Below are positions 7,935-17,004 of a DNA stretch of 64,000 nt, in pieces. The stretch's first letter is position 1. Every line of letters begins with the position of its first letter. The stretch comes from Sphingosinicella sp942492965 (lineage in GTDB: Bacteria; Pseudomonadota; Alphaproteobacteria; Sphingomonadales; Sphingomonadaceae). Made by a program: the position numbers and the translations under genes. The stretch lies in NCBI GenBank assembly GCA_942492965.1, contig OW818656.1, positions 3,534,001-3,598,000 of the forward strand. Reading direction: 5' to 3'. The notes below the pieces were generated by a model. It was not told where the DNA came from and did not search any database. It saw only the letters and a program-made list of their open reading frames with translations.

Positions 7935-9515
7935 TTAATAACCTACTGCGGCGCCGTCGCTTCTCGGATCGGCGGCGCCTTCCAGTATACCGCTGGGGTG
8001 TCGTACAATGGCGCCCGCATGGCCCATGGCGGATGTGAAATCGGCGAGTACCTCTACCTCATGCCCCGCGCCGCTCAGGGCATCGACGACATCGGATGCG
8101 ATCCGGCTTTCGAGCTTGAGCGTCGTGCTTTGTTCGCCCCAGCTGCGACCGAGCAACCAGCGGGGGCGTGTGATTGCCTCCTGAAGCGACACGTTGTGCA
8201 GTGCATAGCGGGAAAACAGGGCCGCCTGTGTTTGCGGCTGTCCTTCGCCGCCCATCGTGCCGTATGCCATGACGCGGCCATCGTCGAAGCGCGCGAGCGC
8301 CGGATTGAGGGTGTGGAAGGGCTTGCGGCCCGGCTTGAGCGCATTCCAACCATCATCGCTCAGGCGGAAGCTCGCACCCCGGTTTTGCCAGATGATGCCT
8401 GTTTCCGGCAGGACGAGGCCCGAGCCGAATTCGAAATAGGTCGACTGGATGCAGCTAACCACTTGTCCGCGCCCGTCTGCCGCGCTGAACCAGACGGTGT
8501 CGCCAGCGGCGGAAGGCTGAGGCCAAGGCAGGGCGTTGCGCATGTCGATCCGGCCCGCTAGAGCATCGAGCGCTGCGCCGTCGTTCAGCATCGCCTGCGG
8601 ATCGATGGTCATATAGGCGGGGTCGCCGACATGCTGATCGCGGATCAGGAAGGCTTGCTTGGTGGCTTCGATCAAACCGTGCAGATGCTCGAAGCTTTCC
8701 TGCGGGTGAGCAGCGAGGCGATGATAAAGCGCAAGAATGAGCAGCGAACTGAAGCCCTGCGTCGGCGGGGCGGTGTTGAAAAGCTCCGCCTCGCCGATGC
8801 GCACGTGTAGCGGCACGGGTTTGCTCGCCTTATGGCGCTGCAAGTCCGCAAGCGACACCGGGCTGCCCAGCCGCTGCAGATCGCCGGCGATGCTGGCGGC
8901 AAGAGCGCCGGAATAGAAGCTGTCGAGGCCGTCCCGCGCCAGCATCCGTAATGTGGCTGCAAGTGCGGGCTGGCGGAATATTTCTTTTTGCCGCATCGGT
9001 CGACCACCGGGCGCGAAAATATCACCATAGGCGCCGGGCTGGGAGGTTAGCTCCTGATATTTAGCCTGCGCTATCTCGGCGCCGCCCGCGGTGACAGTGA
9101 CGCCTTTTTCGGCATGGCCGATGGCATCGAACAGCAGGCGTTCGAGTGGGAGCGTGCCATGGTCGCCCTTCAAAGCCATGCGCCAGCCCGATATGGTCCC
9201 CGCAACCGTATTGGCGGCAAGCGGTCCGCGCCAGGGAATGTCTTTATACTCGGCATAGAGGCTGAGCGTCGCGGCCTCTGCCGCCGCGCCGCAGGCATCG
9301 ATTGTGTGGATAGCGCCATCCGGTTCGTGGATGAGCCAGAAGCCATCCCCGCCGATCGCCGTCATGTGCGGATAGACCACGGCCAGCGTGGCTGCCATCG
9401 CGACACATGCCTCTACAGCGGTTCCGCCATCCCGCAATATCGAAAGGCCGGTCTGACTCGCGAGATGATGCGGCGCTGTCACCATGCCGTTCAGCGATCG
9501 AGGAGTGTTCAGCAT
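7935..9515 (-). CDS. Gamma-glutamyltransferase family protein (Ntn hydrolase)
   Basis: The 526-residue protein matches the gamma-glutamyltransferase family: N-terminal MVTAPHHLASQTGLSILRDGGTAVEACVAMAATLAV, central TQGFSSLLILALYH, and the segment DTVWFSAADGRGQVVSCIQS, whose Thr lies where the autocatalytic nucleophile of the small subunit is found. The end TMGGEGQPQTQAALF and RPRWLLG are also typical. No signal peptide is visible, unlike E. coli Ggt. Members hydrolyse gamma-glutamyl bonds or related acyl amides; some act as cephalosporin acylases or oxamate amidohydrolases. It lies 36 bases behind an amidohydrolase gene and is probably in one operon with it. Confidence 0.88.
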   Translation of the reverse strand: MLNTPRSLNGMVTAPHHLASQTGLSILRDGGTAVEACVAMAATLAVVYPHMTAIGGDGFWLIHEPDGAIHTIDACGAAAEAATLSLYAEYKDIPWRGPLAANTVAGTISGWRMALKGDHGTLPLERLLFDAIGHAEKGVTVTAGGAEIAQAKYQELTSQPGAYGDIFAPGGRPMRQKEIFRQPALAATLRMLARDGLDSFYSGALAASIAGDLQRLGSPVSLADLQRHKASKPVPLHVRIGEAELFNTAPPTQGFSSLLILALYHRLAAHPQESFEHLHGLIEATKQAFLIRDQHVGDPAYMTIDPQAMLNDGAALDALAGRIDMRNALPWPQPSAAGDTVWFSAADGRGQVVSCIQSTYFEFGSGLVLPETGIIWQNRGASFRLSDDGWNALKPGRKPFHTLNPALARFDDGRVMAYGTMGGEGQPQTQAALFSRYALHNVSLQEAITRPRWLLGRSWGEQSTTLKLESRIASDVVDALSGAGHEVEVLADFTSAMGHAGAIVRHPSGILEGAADPRSDGAAVGY

Positions 9516-9551
9516 GTCTCTTTTCCCTGAAGCGACAGGATGCCGCGCGGA

Positions 9552-10919
9552 TCAGCGCGGGAGTGTGACGCGGCCAATGAGGTCTTCCCCCGCAGTCTGA
9601 GCTTCGCGCCAGAGCCGATCTTCGTCCACTGTGGTGCAGCGGCCGTTTTCGACCACGATTTTGCCATCAACGAGCACGGTGTGCACGCCGCGGCCGTCCG
9701 CCGACCAGATGAGCTGGTTCATGACATCCAGCAGCGGGCGCCACTCGGGCCGATCCGTATCGTGGAGCAGGAGATCGGCGCGTTTGCCCACTTCGATCGA
9801 CCCGATTTCGCGGTCGAGGCGGAGCGCCCTGGCGCCGCCCATCGTCATCATGTCGAAAATCTGGGCAGCGGGAAACACGGCGGGGTCCTGCCGCGCATCC
9901 TTGAAAAGACCGGCCATCAAATGGCCCACGCGCATCAGATCGAGATGATTGGAGGCGTTGTTGCCATCGGTGCCGAGCGTTACATTGATGCCGCGCGCCG
10001 CCATTTCGGGAAAGCGCCCGATCTGGCTGGTGCCATAGGCGCAGCGAAACGCCGATGTCGGGCAATGGGCGATGTGTCCACCGCTGCTCTCCAGAATGTT
10101 CATCTCCTCATCGCTGACATGGACCATGTGGGTCATCACCGGTTGCCGATCCATCACGCCGAGTTCAGCAAGATGCGTTACCGGATGCTGACCGAACGCT
10201 TCCTGAAAATCCCGTGTGTCGATGTCTACGGGCGACATGTGGAAGGCCATGCCGGTGTCATATTCCCCTGCCAGCGCCGCCGCCGCTTTCCAGAGCGTGT
10301 CGGACGCGGTGGCGTGACCCACCAATATCGGCCAGGCGGCGATTCGGCCGTCGTCGTGGCCGCGATGCGCCTCCATTTGCTGTTGCAACCGGGCGATCGC
10401 CTGATCGGTGGTCCAGCGGTAGCATTCGATGTCCTGCGGAATATCCCACACCCACTGGCCGATGCGCCCTCTGATGCCCGCTTCAACCAGGGCTTCCACT
10501 GTCTCGTCGAGATAGTGCGCCATGCCGGCATCGAGGAAAGTGGTGGTGCCGGTGCGCAGCATCTCGACGGCGGTCAGTCGCGCCGAAAGCCGGTCGTCGT
10601 TTGGCTTCCGTGCAACCAGAAGCGGCGTCAACCAGTTGAAGACATGGGTCTCGAAATCGAGCGTATCGGGGATATACCCCTTGATCATGGTCTCGCCGGT
10701 GGTGTGGACATGGTTGCTCACCAGTCCGGCAGTCATAACGAAGCGCTCGCCGCCGATCTCGCGGGTGCCAGGATAGGATTGCCGCAGGCTCTCCAGCGGG
10801 CCGATGGCAAGGATTCTGCCTTTGCCGACGGCGACGGCGCTGTGTTTCAGTATCTCGCGCCCGGCATTGCCGGTGACGATATGCCATGCGCTGATAAGGA
10901 GGTCGGCGGATTGCTGCAT
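9552..10919 (-). CDS. TRZ/ATZ-type amidohydrolase (cytosine deaminase/chlorohydrolase superfamily)
   Basis: From ATG 10919 the protein has 455 residues; the frame is open up to 11150 but the extra N-terminus is unlike this family and covers the intergenic promoter region. It begins SADLLISAWHIVTG with a small beta-domain, then GLVSNHVHTTGETMIKGY carrying the metal-binding HxH, an internal His (THMVHVSDEEM), the AHCPTSAFRCAYG motif and GTDGNNASNHLDLMR with the metal Asp. It closes with GSIEVGKRADLLLHD. Such enzymes remove amino or halide groups from heterocycles, for example guanine, 8-oxoguanine, S-adenosylhomocysteine or triazines. The first gene of a two-gene operon with the gamma-glutamyltransferase-like gene. 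Confidence 0.87.
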   Translation of the reverse strand: MQQSADLLISAWHIVTGNAGREILKHSAVAVGKGRILAIGPLESLRQSYPGTREIGGERFVMTAGLVSNHVHTTGETMIKGYIPDTLDFETHVFNWLTPLLVARKPNDDRLSARLTAVEMLRTGTTTFLDAGMAHYLDETVEALVEAGIRGRIGQWVWDIPQDIECYRWTTDQAIARLQQQMEAHRGHDDGRIAAWPILVGHATASDTLWKAAAALAGEYDTGMAFHMSPVDIDTRDFQEAFGQHPVTHLAELGVMDRQPVMTHMVHVSDEEMNILESSGGHIAHCPTSAFRCAYGTSQIGRFPEMAARGINVTLGTDGNNASNHLDLMRVGHLMAGLFKDARQDPAVFPAAQIFDMMTMGGARALRLDREIGSIEVGKRADLLLHDTDRPEWRPLLDVMNQLIWSADGRGVHTVLVDGKIVVENGRCTTVDEDRLWREAQTAGEDLIGRVTLPR

Positions 10920-11047
10920 GGCTGAATTGTTAGGCACGGCATAACGCCAGTGGAAGAGACCCACCCATATAGCTCCTTGCTCAACCCTTGGTCGGTCGAT
11001 TGGCCGGAGCCTAAACTTGGGGTGTTTTACGCGGCCGAGGAATTCTG

Positions 11048-12673
11048 GTGAGAATGATCGATTTAGGCTTGAAAAGGAGGGCTGTTTTGGCGGGTTCGGG
11101 TGCGCTGGCGCTTGGTCTCGCCTTGCGTCCCTCGCAGTTGCTTTCCGCAACCTTGTCCCCGGAGCTTGACGAGAAACAGCTCGGGCAGCTTGCCTTCATC
11201 GACAGGCTGTCACGGCAGCTTCCGAGCGACTGGGCGTTCATGGGATCCGATGAGCCGGGCCAGGGCAATTTCGACGCTTATCGATATCAATTGGCGATGA
11301 TGAGCTACACGCTTTCGCTGGCGCAGTATCATTTCACGCCCGCCTGGCGCGAACGGCATCACGAAACCAGCCGCAAGCTTATCGAGAAGATGATGCAGTT
11401 CGACGTTTGGGGCTATTGGGAACTCACCAGCCGCGGTGCGAAGATTACAGACCCTGACCTCAAGGAACTGGGCCCAGGCTGGATCGATCCCGTCCGGTGG
11501 CAGAACATTATGTATAGCGGCCACTTGTTTCAGATGGTGACAACCCACCACATGCTGTTCGGTGCCGGCGAATATGAAAGCCCAAAATCACTGACCTTCG
11601 TCTATGATCCGGTGGCCCGAGGCATGGGGATCCAGGAATTCCCATATGACGTGCATTCGCTGGCCAATGTGCTGATCGAGCAATTCCGCATCAACGGATG
11701 GCGCGGGATCGAGTGCGAGCCGAATGCGATTTTCCCGGAATGCAACCAGCACCCGCTTCTCGGCCTGTCGCTTTATGATGCCTGCTATGGGACAGAGCAT
11801 TTCCCCATGGTTTCGCAGCGTTTCATGGAGCGCTTCGAAGCGCTGGGCTATTTGGGCGCGAACGCGTCGTACATGTCCTACTTGATGATCAAGCAGGAGA
11901 AGGTCATCCGTTGGGATCAGGCCTGGGGGGATGGCTGGACAGGAACATTCCTGCATGCCTGGAACAAGGACGTTGCACATCAGGCCTATTGGGGAAGTCG
12001 CTCGCGTTTCATCGAAGAATTGCCGGGTGGCAGCGTGACGATAAAAATGCCGAAATGGAAGTCTGGGTACAGCCATGGCCACGGCTTCATGGCGACCGCC
12101 GCCGCTGAAATCGGCGATCATGAGACGCGAGACGCCCTACTCGATTATGCAGACCGCTATTGGGACCCGACATGGGAAGGGGAGACGCTGCGCTATCCCC
12201 GACGCGACGTGTATAATTTGCCCGGTGACGCTCCGAATGTCTGGCGCAGGGTACAGCCACTGACCGGAAACGGGCTGATCGGTCTTGCCCGACTGGGTGG
12301 ACGCAACCGTCTTTTCGACATGATCGACCAGCCGTTCGACAAGGCGCATTATAGCGAGCCGAGCTTGACCAACATCGATTATCCAAGGATCCAAGTGCTT
12401 GCTGCACGATATGATCGCGCGTCGTCGCGCCTGGCTTTCACGCTGCGCTCCGGGCGCAGCGTGAATCAACCGCTTCGACTCAGCTATTGCATCGCGAATC
12501 TAGACCGAAACAGGCGCTTTTACCTTGCCGGCGATGGCCGCCCGCTTGTTCGAAACGAAGCGGGGGCGCTGCGGACCCTGTCGGATGATCTCGAAGCGCG
12601 CTGGAGCGACAATGGCCTGGAAATAAGTCAGCGCCTGGCCGGCAGAGCTGCGATGCAATTGGTTTATGCTTGA
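11048..12673 (+). CDS. Linalool dehydratase-isomerase-like protein with export signal (copy 1)
   Basis: This 541-residue protein starts at GTG 11048 (GAGG seven bases upstream; ATG 11054 is the alternative). The N-terminus LKRRAVLAGSGALALGLALR is a Tat-like signal, so the product is probably periplasmic. The body matches the linalool dehydratase-isomerase (Ldi) fold by motif: WQNIMYSGHLFQM (His159) and GIECEPNAIFPECNQ with two cysteines nine residues apart (223 and 232), which correspond in position and spacing to the His and Cys pair of the Castellaniella Ldi active site as I recall it. It is about 140 residues longer than Ldi, with a C-terminal beta-rich extension. It is divergent from the amidohydrolase operon and stands alone on its strand. 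The real substrate is unknown. Confidence 0.78.
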   Translation: MRMIDLGLKRRAVLAGSGALALGLALRPSQLLSATLSPELDEKQLGQLAFIDRLSRQLPSDWAFMGSDEPGQGNFDAYRYQLAMMSYTLSLAQYHFTPAWRERHHETSRKLIEKMMQFDVWGYWELTSRGAKITDPDLKELGPGWIDPVRWQNIMYSGHLFQMVTTHHMLFGAGEYESPKSLTFVYDPVARGMGIQEFPYDVHSLANVLIEQFRINGWRGIECEPNAIFPECNQHPLLGLSLYDACYGTEHFPMVSQRFMERFEALGYLGANASYMSYLMIKQEKVIRWDQAWGDGWTGTFLHAWNKDVAHQAYWGSRSRFIEELPGGSVTIKMPKWKSGYSHGHGFMATAAAEIGDHETRDALLDYADRYWDPTWEGETLRYPRRDVYNLPGDAPNVWRRVQPLTGNGLIGLARLGGRNRLFDMIDQPFDKAHYSEPSLTNIDYPRIQVLAARYDRASSRLAFTLRSGRSVNQPLRLSYCIANLDRNRRFYLAGDGRPLVRNEAGALRTLSDDLEARWSDNGLEISQRLAGRAAMQLVYA

Positions 12674-12677
12674 TTAT

Positions 12678-12701
12678 GGGGAGGCAGACGCCGGCCTTCC
12701 C
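12678..12701. terminator. Candidate bidirectional terminator
   Basis: GGGGAGGC (12678-12685) and GCCTTCCC (12694-12701) pair with one mismatch around an eight-base loop, in the short gap between the convergent Ldi-like gene and the NTF2-like gene. Confidence 0.4.
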
Positions 12702-12715
12702 GCAGCCGCCTGCGA

Positions 12716-13144
12716 TCAATCGAACGACTTGATGTCGATTCCCTGTCCTTCGAAGATCACATTTTCCAGGATGCCTGAAATCTTGCCGTCGGTGACTGTA
12801 AAAATGCACATGTCGAGCATACGGCCTTTCCGCCCCTGATGGTCCTCATAATCGACCGTATAATAGCCAACTACCTGATCGCCTTCAACGACTGCACGCT
12901 CGAAAGGCATATTGAACTTCCATCTCGACATCAGCTTTTTCAGATCGCGTGAGTGTTCAAGGTGCGAGTTGTGATCGTGGCAAATCGGCTGGCCATTCAG
13001 CGTCATCGGCGCGATGGGCGCGAAAATTTTCTGAATGTCCTCGATTTTCGGGTCTTCGCCGGTTTCGTCCATTTGGTTGGCCCAGGTGAAGAGGCGGTAG
13101 ACAGCGGCAAGTTTCTCGTCACGGGTCACGGCTTCATTCCTCAT
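12716..13144 (-). CDS. NTF2-like/SnoaL-type small protein
   Basis: The 142-residue product fits the NTF2-like cone fold: an N-terminal helical stretch (EKLAAVYRLFTWANQMDETG), FAPIAPMTLNGQPICHDHNS, and a C-terminal beta-sheet (GDQVVGYYTVDYEDHQGRKG, MLDMCIFTVTDGKISGILEN). Proteins of this fold include ketosteroid isomerases, dehydratases, polyketide cyclases and catalytically silent binding proteins. The residues GQPICHDHNSH place His and Asp at the pocket mouth, but no specific reaction can be assigned. It lies convergent to Ldi-like copy 1 and just upstream, in the direction of transcription, of nothing else, while the TonB receptor gene precedes it by 85 bases, separated by a strong hairpin. 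Confidence 0.72.
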   Translation of the reverse strand: MRNEAVTRDEKLAAVYRLFTWANQMDETGEDPKIEDIQKIFAPIAPMTLNGQPICHDHNSHLEHSRDLKKLMSRWKFNMPFERAVVEGDQVVGYYTVDYEDHQGRKGRMLDMCIFTVTDGKISGILENVIFEGQGIDIKSFD

Positions 13145-13179
13145 CCTGTTGCAGAGCTATTCGCCAGATCTTCAAGCAG

Positions 13180-13209
13180 ACCCCGGGGAAGTCTGCGACT
13201 CCCCGGGGT
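13180..13209 (-). terminator. Strong hairpin downstream of the TonB receptor gene
   Basis: ACCCCGGGGA (13180-13189) and TCCCCGGGGT (13200-13209) are perfect ten-base arms with a ten-base loop, located 20 bases after the stop of the leftward TonB receptor gene. There is no T-run. It may end or attenuate transcription before the NTF2-like gene. Each arm is itself palindromic (CCCCGGGG). Confidence 0.5.
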
Positions 13210-13228
13210 TCAAGAGCAGGCGTTGGGC

Positions 13229-15403
13229 TTAGAAGCGATAGCTTGCTTCCACGCCATAGGAACGCGGCGTGTTCATTCCGCGGAGCGTCAGGACCGGCCC
13301 GCCCAGTGGCGCGTAATTGGCCGAATCCGGCCCCACCACAACCGGGTAGCGCGTGTTCGCCACATTCTTGGCGAACCCGCTCAGTGACCAGCCGCCGCCT
13401 TCCAAAGTCAGGCGGAGGTCGACCACATTTCTCGATCCGGTACGGAAGTTGTTGTCCGCTGACCAATATATGGGACCAAGGTGTTCAATGCTGGCGAAGG
13501 GTCGAAGCACAAGATCACCGCCCAGCGGGATATCATACTGGATCGAGCCGAGAATATTGTACCTGTTTGCTTGCGGCGTCTTGTTGCCAACCGCAGACGG
13601 TAGCGGTGCAAATTCCTTGATAACCCCATCGGTGGCGCCGACCCCAAGGGTGATGTTCAAGCCCGTGACAGGACGCGCGGTCATTTCGAGCTCGAAGCCG
13701 GTCTTTTCTGTCTTGCCAATATTGGTAAGATTGTTCGCCGGCGGATTTGTCGTCACAAAGTACAACTGCTCGTTTTTCAGATCAATGTGATAGACGGCCC
13801 CGGAGAGAAACAGGCGGTTTTCGAGAAACGTCCCCTTGAAGCCCAGCTCGTAGCTCCAGTTGGTTTCCGCCTCAAATCTGCGCGGCGTGGCCGTGGCAGC
13901 GTTGAAGCCGCCGCTTCTGAAACCGCGGGCAACGGTGACGTAGGTTTGGAAATCATCGTCCCAATTGTAACGGAGCGAAAACTTCGGCTGAATCGCGTCA
14001 TAGGTGTCGCTGATCGCGTTGTTCGGCGCTGTCGGCGGCCCGAAGCCAGGTGTTGGGCCGGCGCCGACATCGTTGGAGGAGCGTTTGTCATGGTCGTACC
14101 GCAGCCCCGCCGTCAGTTCGAGGGATGGACTCAATTCTGCCGTGGCCTGGCCGAAGAACGCATAGGCCTCGCTCCGATTCCGGTCGTCGCTGTCTTGCAG
14201 GTTCGCCTCGAAGGGGAATACGCCCGCCTCGAAGGGCAACTGCAATGCACGCCGCGACTTTCGGTTCTGATAATAGGATCCGACAAGCCAGTTGAACTGA
14301 CCCTCGCCATTCGAAGCGAGTCTCAGCTCCTGCGAAATGGCGTTGATATTGACCCGCGTATTCTGCAGCAGCGCCGGAAGGGTCGAAAAATCACCGTCGC
14401 CTCTCGTGATCTGGTTTGCGCGGTTGCGATAGGTGACCGACGTGAGCGTAACGCCGCCGAAATCATAGTCGATCTTGAGTGAGCCTTCGTAAAGCTTGCG
14501 ATGGTTGATAAGATCGTTGTTGGTCGCAAGATGCGACCGGCTATCGTTCAAATCCTCCGGCCCGGTGACCAATTCATTTTGGAATGTGCCATACTCCGAG
14601 TCCGTGTAGCTGCCTCGCAGTTCCACCGTCAGCGGCCCAGCGGTGTCGTAAATGAGCGCGCCGCGGAACGACTTCGTATCCTTGGTATCGACGGCGCGGC
14701 GGGTGCCAACGGGCGGGAAATAGCCGTTAAAGGCAGGATCAGGGAAAACCGTGATTCGATTGGCCGGGTCATTGATATAGGTACCGTCGGCCTTGCGGTA
14801 GGCTCCGCTCAAGCTGAAGTACAATGCGTCCTGGACAATAGGGCCGGACACAACGGCCTGTGCAACACGGTCATCTCCGTTCGCATAGCCCAGCTTGACC
14901 ATGCCTGAAAAATCATTCGTGGGTCTTTTGGTCGTGATGTTGATGGCGCCGGCAATGGCGTTGCGGCCATAGAGCGAACCTTGCGGTCCACGCAGGACTT
15001 CAACCCGCTCCAGATTCAGAAGATCGACGTTGAAGAATGTGACGTCGCTCAGCTGGACGCCGTCGATGACAAGCGCCATCGGAGGCTCGGCACCTTGGGG
15101 CGTGGTCATGCCACGCGAGATGACCTGGGTGTATGTTGGGGAATTTCCCGAATTGATCTGCACATTCGGCGTGAAACTCGAAAAGTCTTCGACACTTGTG
15201 ATGCCAGCATTTGTTATCGTATCGGCCGATATCACGCTGATTGATTCAGGCACCTGCTGAAGATTTTCCGACGATTTGCGCGCCGTAACGAGGATCTCGC
15301 CGAGCACTTCTCCGCTTCCGGTATCCTGTGCGTGGCTAGTGGCAGGAATGGCCATCGCTGTAACCATGAATGCGAGCCTCAAATATTTATATCTCTCAAG
15401 CAT
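13229..15403 (-). CDS. TonB-dependent outer-membrane receptor
   Basis: The 724-residue protein has a signal peptide ending in SHAQ near residue 26, then GEILVTARKSSENLQQVPESI (TonB box and start of the plug), the plug signature VEVLRGPQGSLYGRNAIAGAINITTKRP, repeated amphipathic beta strands, and a C-terminal strand PRSYGVEASYRF ending in Phe as required for barrel assembly. In sphingomonads this subclass usually sits beside catabolic genes and takes up organic substrates. Its place between an Ldi-like gene and the ADH/ligase/ALDH operon suggests import of that pathway's substrate. Confidence 0.93.
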   Translation of the reverse strand: MLERYKYLRLAFMVTAMAIPATSHAQDTGSGEVLGEILVTARKSSENLQQVPESISVISADTITNAGITSVEDFSSFTPNVQINSGNSPTYTQVISRGMTTPQGAEPPMALVIDGVQLSDVTFFNVDLLNLERVEVLRGPQGSLYGRNAIAGAINITTKRPTNDFSGMVKLGYANGDDRVAQAVVSGPIVQDALYFSLSGAYRKADGTYINDPANRITVFPDPAFNGYFPPVGTRRAVDTKDTKSFRGALIYDTAGPLTVELRGSYTDSEYGTFQNELVTGPEDLNDSRSHLATNNDLINHRKLYEGSLKIDYDFGGVTLTSVTYRNRANQITRGDGDFSTLPALLQNTRVNINAISQELRLASNGEGQFNWLVGSYYQNRKSRRALQLPFEAGVFPFEANLQDSDDRNRSEAYAFFGQATAELSPSLELTAGLRYDHDKRSSNDVGAGPTPGFGPPTAPNNAISDTYDAIQPKFSLRYNWDDDFQTYVTVARGFRSGGFNAATATPRRFEAETNWSYELGFKGTFLENRLFLSGAVYHIDLKNEQLYFVTTNPPANNLTNIGKTEKTGFELEMTARPVTGLNITLGVGATDGVIKEFAPLPSAVGNKTPQANRYNILGSIQYDIPLGGDLVLRPFASIEHLGPIYWSADNNFRTGSRNVVDLRLTLEGGGWSLSGFAKNVANTRYPVVVGPDSANYAPLGGPVLTLRGMNTPRSYGVEASYRF

Positions 15404-15539
15404 GTCGCTCCCTTTCGTAATTGTGTTTTTTGTTTTTCAGAGGGTGCATGCTAAGCACACACCCATCGTTCGATGAATTTCTTGAAAGGTGGGGCGGTCG
15501 CAAAATGGAAGGGGCTAGTGCCACAACGCCATGTAATGC

Positions 15540-15556
15540 GGGCTTTCCCCAGCCCC
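15540..15556 (-). terminator. Weak hairpin behind the aldehyde dehydrogenase gene
   Basis: GGGCT (15540-15544) and AGCCC (15551-15555) enclose a six-base loop directly after the aldehyde dehydrogenase stop. The stem is short and no T-run follows. The rest of the 155-base gap up to the TonB receptor start at 15403 should hold that receptor's promoter. Confidence 0.3.
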
Positions 15557-15558
15557 AT

Positions 15559-17001
15559 TTATGCGGCCTCTTCAATACGACGACTGTTGGTCACGATAGT
15601 TTGAGAATTCGTGTACTCGGACAGTCCGTCCAGCGCGTTCTCGATGCCAACGCCAGATTGCTTGTGGCCACCGAAAGCAACGTGCGGGGAGAAACTATGG
15701 ATCTCGTTGATCCAGACTGTTCCCGCCTCGATCCGCTCGGCGATTTTTTTCGCGCCTGTGACATCGTTTGACCAGACGGATGCGGCGAGGCCGTATTCGC
15801 TGTCGTTCGCGCGTGCGATCACATCGTCCACGTCCTTGAACCTGAGCAGCGGCAGCACAGGGCCGAACGCTTCTTCAACGACGACACGACTATCCTCGGG
15901 CGGGTTGTCGATGATCGTGATGGGCATGAAATAGCCTTTGCCTTCCGGGAAATCTCCGCCAGCGAGAAATTTCAGATTGTTCGCCTTCGCGTCCGCGATC
16001 AGATTTCTCAGTTTGTCGTACTGCATCTTGTTATTGATGGGGCCGAGGTCCGTGCCCTGCTGTGACCCGTCGCCCATGTGCACAGTCGCTGCATAATCAA
16101 CGAGATCCTTCGCGAAGGCGTCATAAATGTCCTCATGGACATAGATGCGCTTGGCGGCGACGCAGAATTGCGCGCTATTCTGGAAGGCTGCCCAAAATAG
16201 CTCTTTGGCGGCTGTCTTCGGGTCCACGTCGGGCATGACGATGGCGGGGTCATTGCCGCCCAACTCCAGAGTGATGCGCTTCAGATTGCCAGAGCTGGCT
16301 TCCATGATCTTGCGCCCGGTGGCGGTGGAGCCGGTGAAGCTGATCTTGCGGATATCCTTGTGCGCGGTCATCCAGCCGCCCAAATCGTTGCCGCCGGAAA
16401 CAATGTTAAGAACACCGGCCGGCAGAACCTGACTGAGCAGCTCACCGAGCTTCAGCGTGCCGAGCGGCGTGTAGGGCGAGGGCTTCAGCACCATCGTGTT
16501 TCCGGTCGCGAGCGCCGGTGCTACTTTCCAGATGGCGAGCAATATGGGAAAGTTCCACGGCGTGATGCCGCCCACGACGCCGAGCGGCACGCGCCGGGTT
16601 TCGACCGTGCGTCCATGGGCGTTCTCGACGATCTCAACCTCAAGGGCTTGCTTGGCGATTTCGTGGCACCAGATGGATGAGCCGCCGATCTCCCATTCAG
16701 CCCCGGCCCGGGCCTTGCCTTGCTCAAGGGTCAGAAGGCGCATCAGATCTTCGGCATTTTCCTGGATAATGTCGCCAATTTTTGAAACCAGAGCGCGGCG
16801 CTCTTCCGCCGGCCTGGTTGACCATGCGGGAAAAGCGCGCTTGGCGGCTGCGACGGCCTCTTCGAGCTGATCGCGGGTCGCTTCCGGTGCCTGCGCGAAG
16901 ACTTCTTCCGTGGCGGGGTTGTAGACGTCGAAGGCCTGGGATGCACCAACGAGCTTACCGTCGATCGTCATCCGGTAGTCTGCGTCGAAATTGATGCTCA
17001 T
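15559..17001 (-). CDS. NAD(P)-dependent aldehyde dehydrogenase
   Basis: A complete 480-residue class of ALDH: GGITPWNFPILLAIWK (substrate/cofactor loop), FTGSTATGRKIME, the general-base motif LELGGNDPAIV (Glu) and the catalytic cysteine in NSAQFCVAAKRIYV. The usual GQ before the Cys is AQF here, a small departure. It is the third gene of a tight minus-strand operon after the alcohol dehydrogenase and acyl-CoA ligase (3-base gap to the ligase). In that context it would oxidise the aldehyde made by the alcohol dehydrogenase to the acid used by the ligase, comparable with the geranial dehydrogenase step. That substrate is inferred. Confidence 0.92.
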   Translation of the reverse strand: MSINFDADYRMTIDGKLVGASQAFDVYNPATEEVFAQAPEATRDQLEEAVAAAKRAFPAWSTRPAEERRALVSKIGDIIQENAEDLMRLLTLEQGKARAGAEWEIGGSSIWCHEIAKQALEVEIVENAHGRTVETRRVPLGVVGGITPWNFPILLAIWKVAPALATGNTMVLKPSPYTPLGTLKLGELLSQVLPAGVLNIVSGGNDLGGWMTAHKDIRKISFTGSTATGRKIMEASSGNLKRITLELGGNDPAIVMPDVDPKTAAKELFWAAFQNSAQFCVAAKRIYVHEDIYDAFAKDLVDYAATVHMGDGSQQGTDLGPINNKMQYDKLRNLIADAKANNLKFLAGGDFPEGKGYFMPITIIDNPPEDSRVVVEEAFGPVLPLLRFKDVDDVIARANDSEYGLAASVWSNDVTGAKKIAERIEAGTVWINEIHSFSPHVAFGGHKQSGVGIENALDGLSEYTNSQTIVTNSRRIEEAA

Positions 17002-17004
17002 CGT

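Noticed and set aside
9540..10925. A 461-codon open frame on the plus strand
   Set aside because: It is the antisense shadow of the TRZ/ATZ amidohydrolase gene, which has all its metal-binding motifs on the minus strand.
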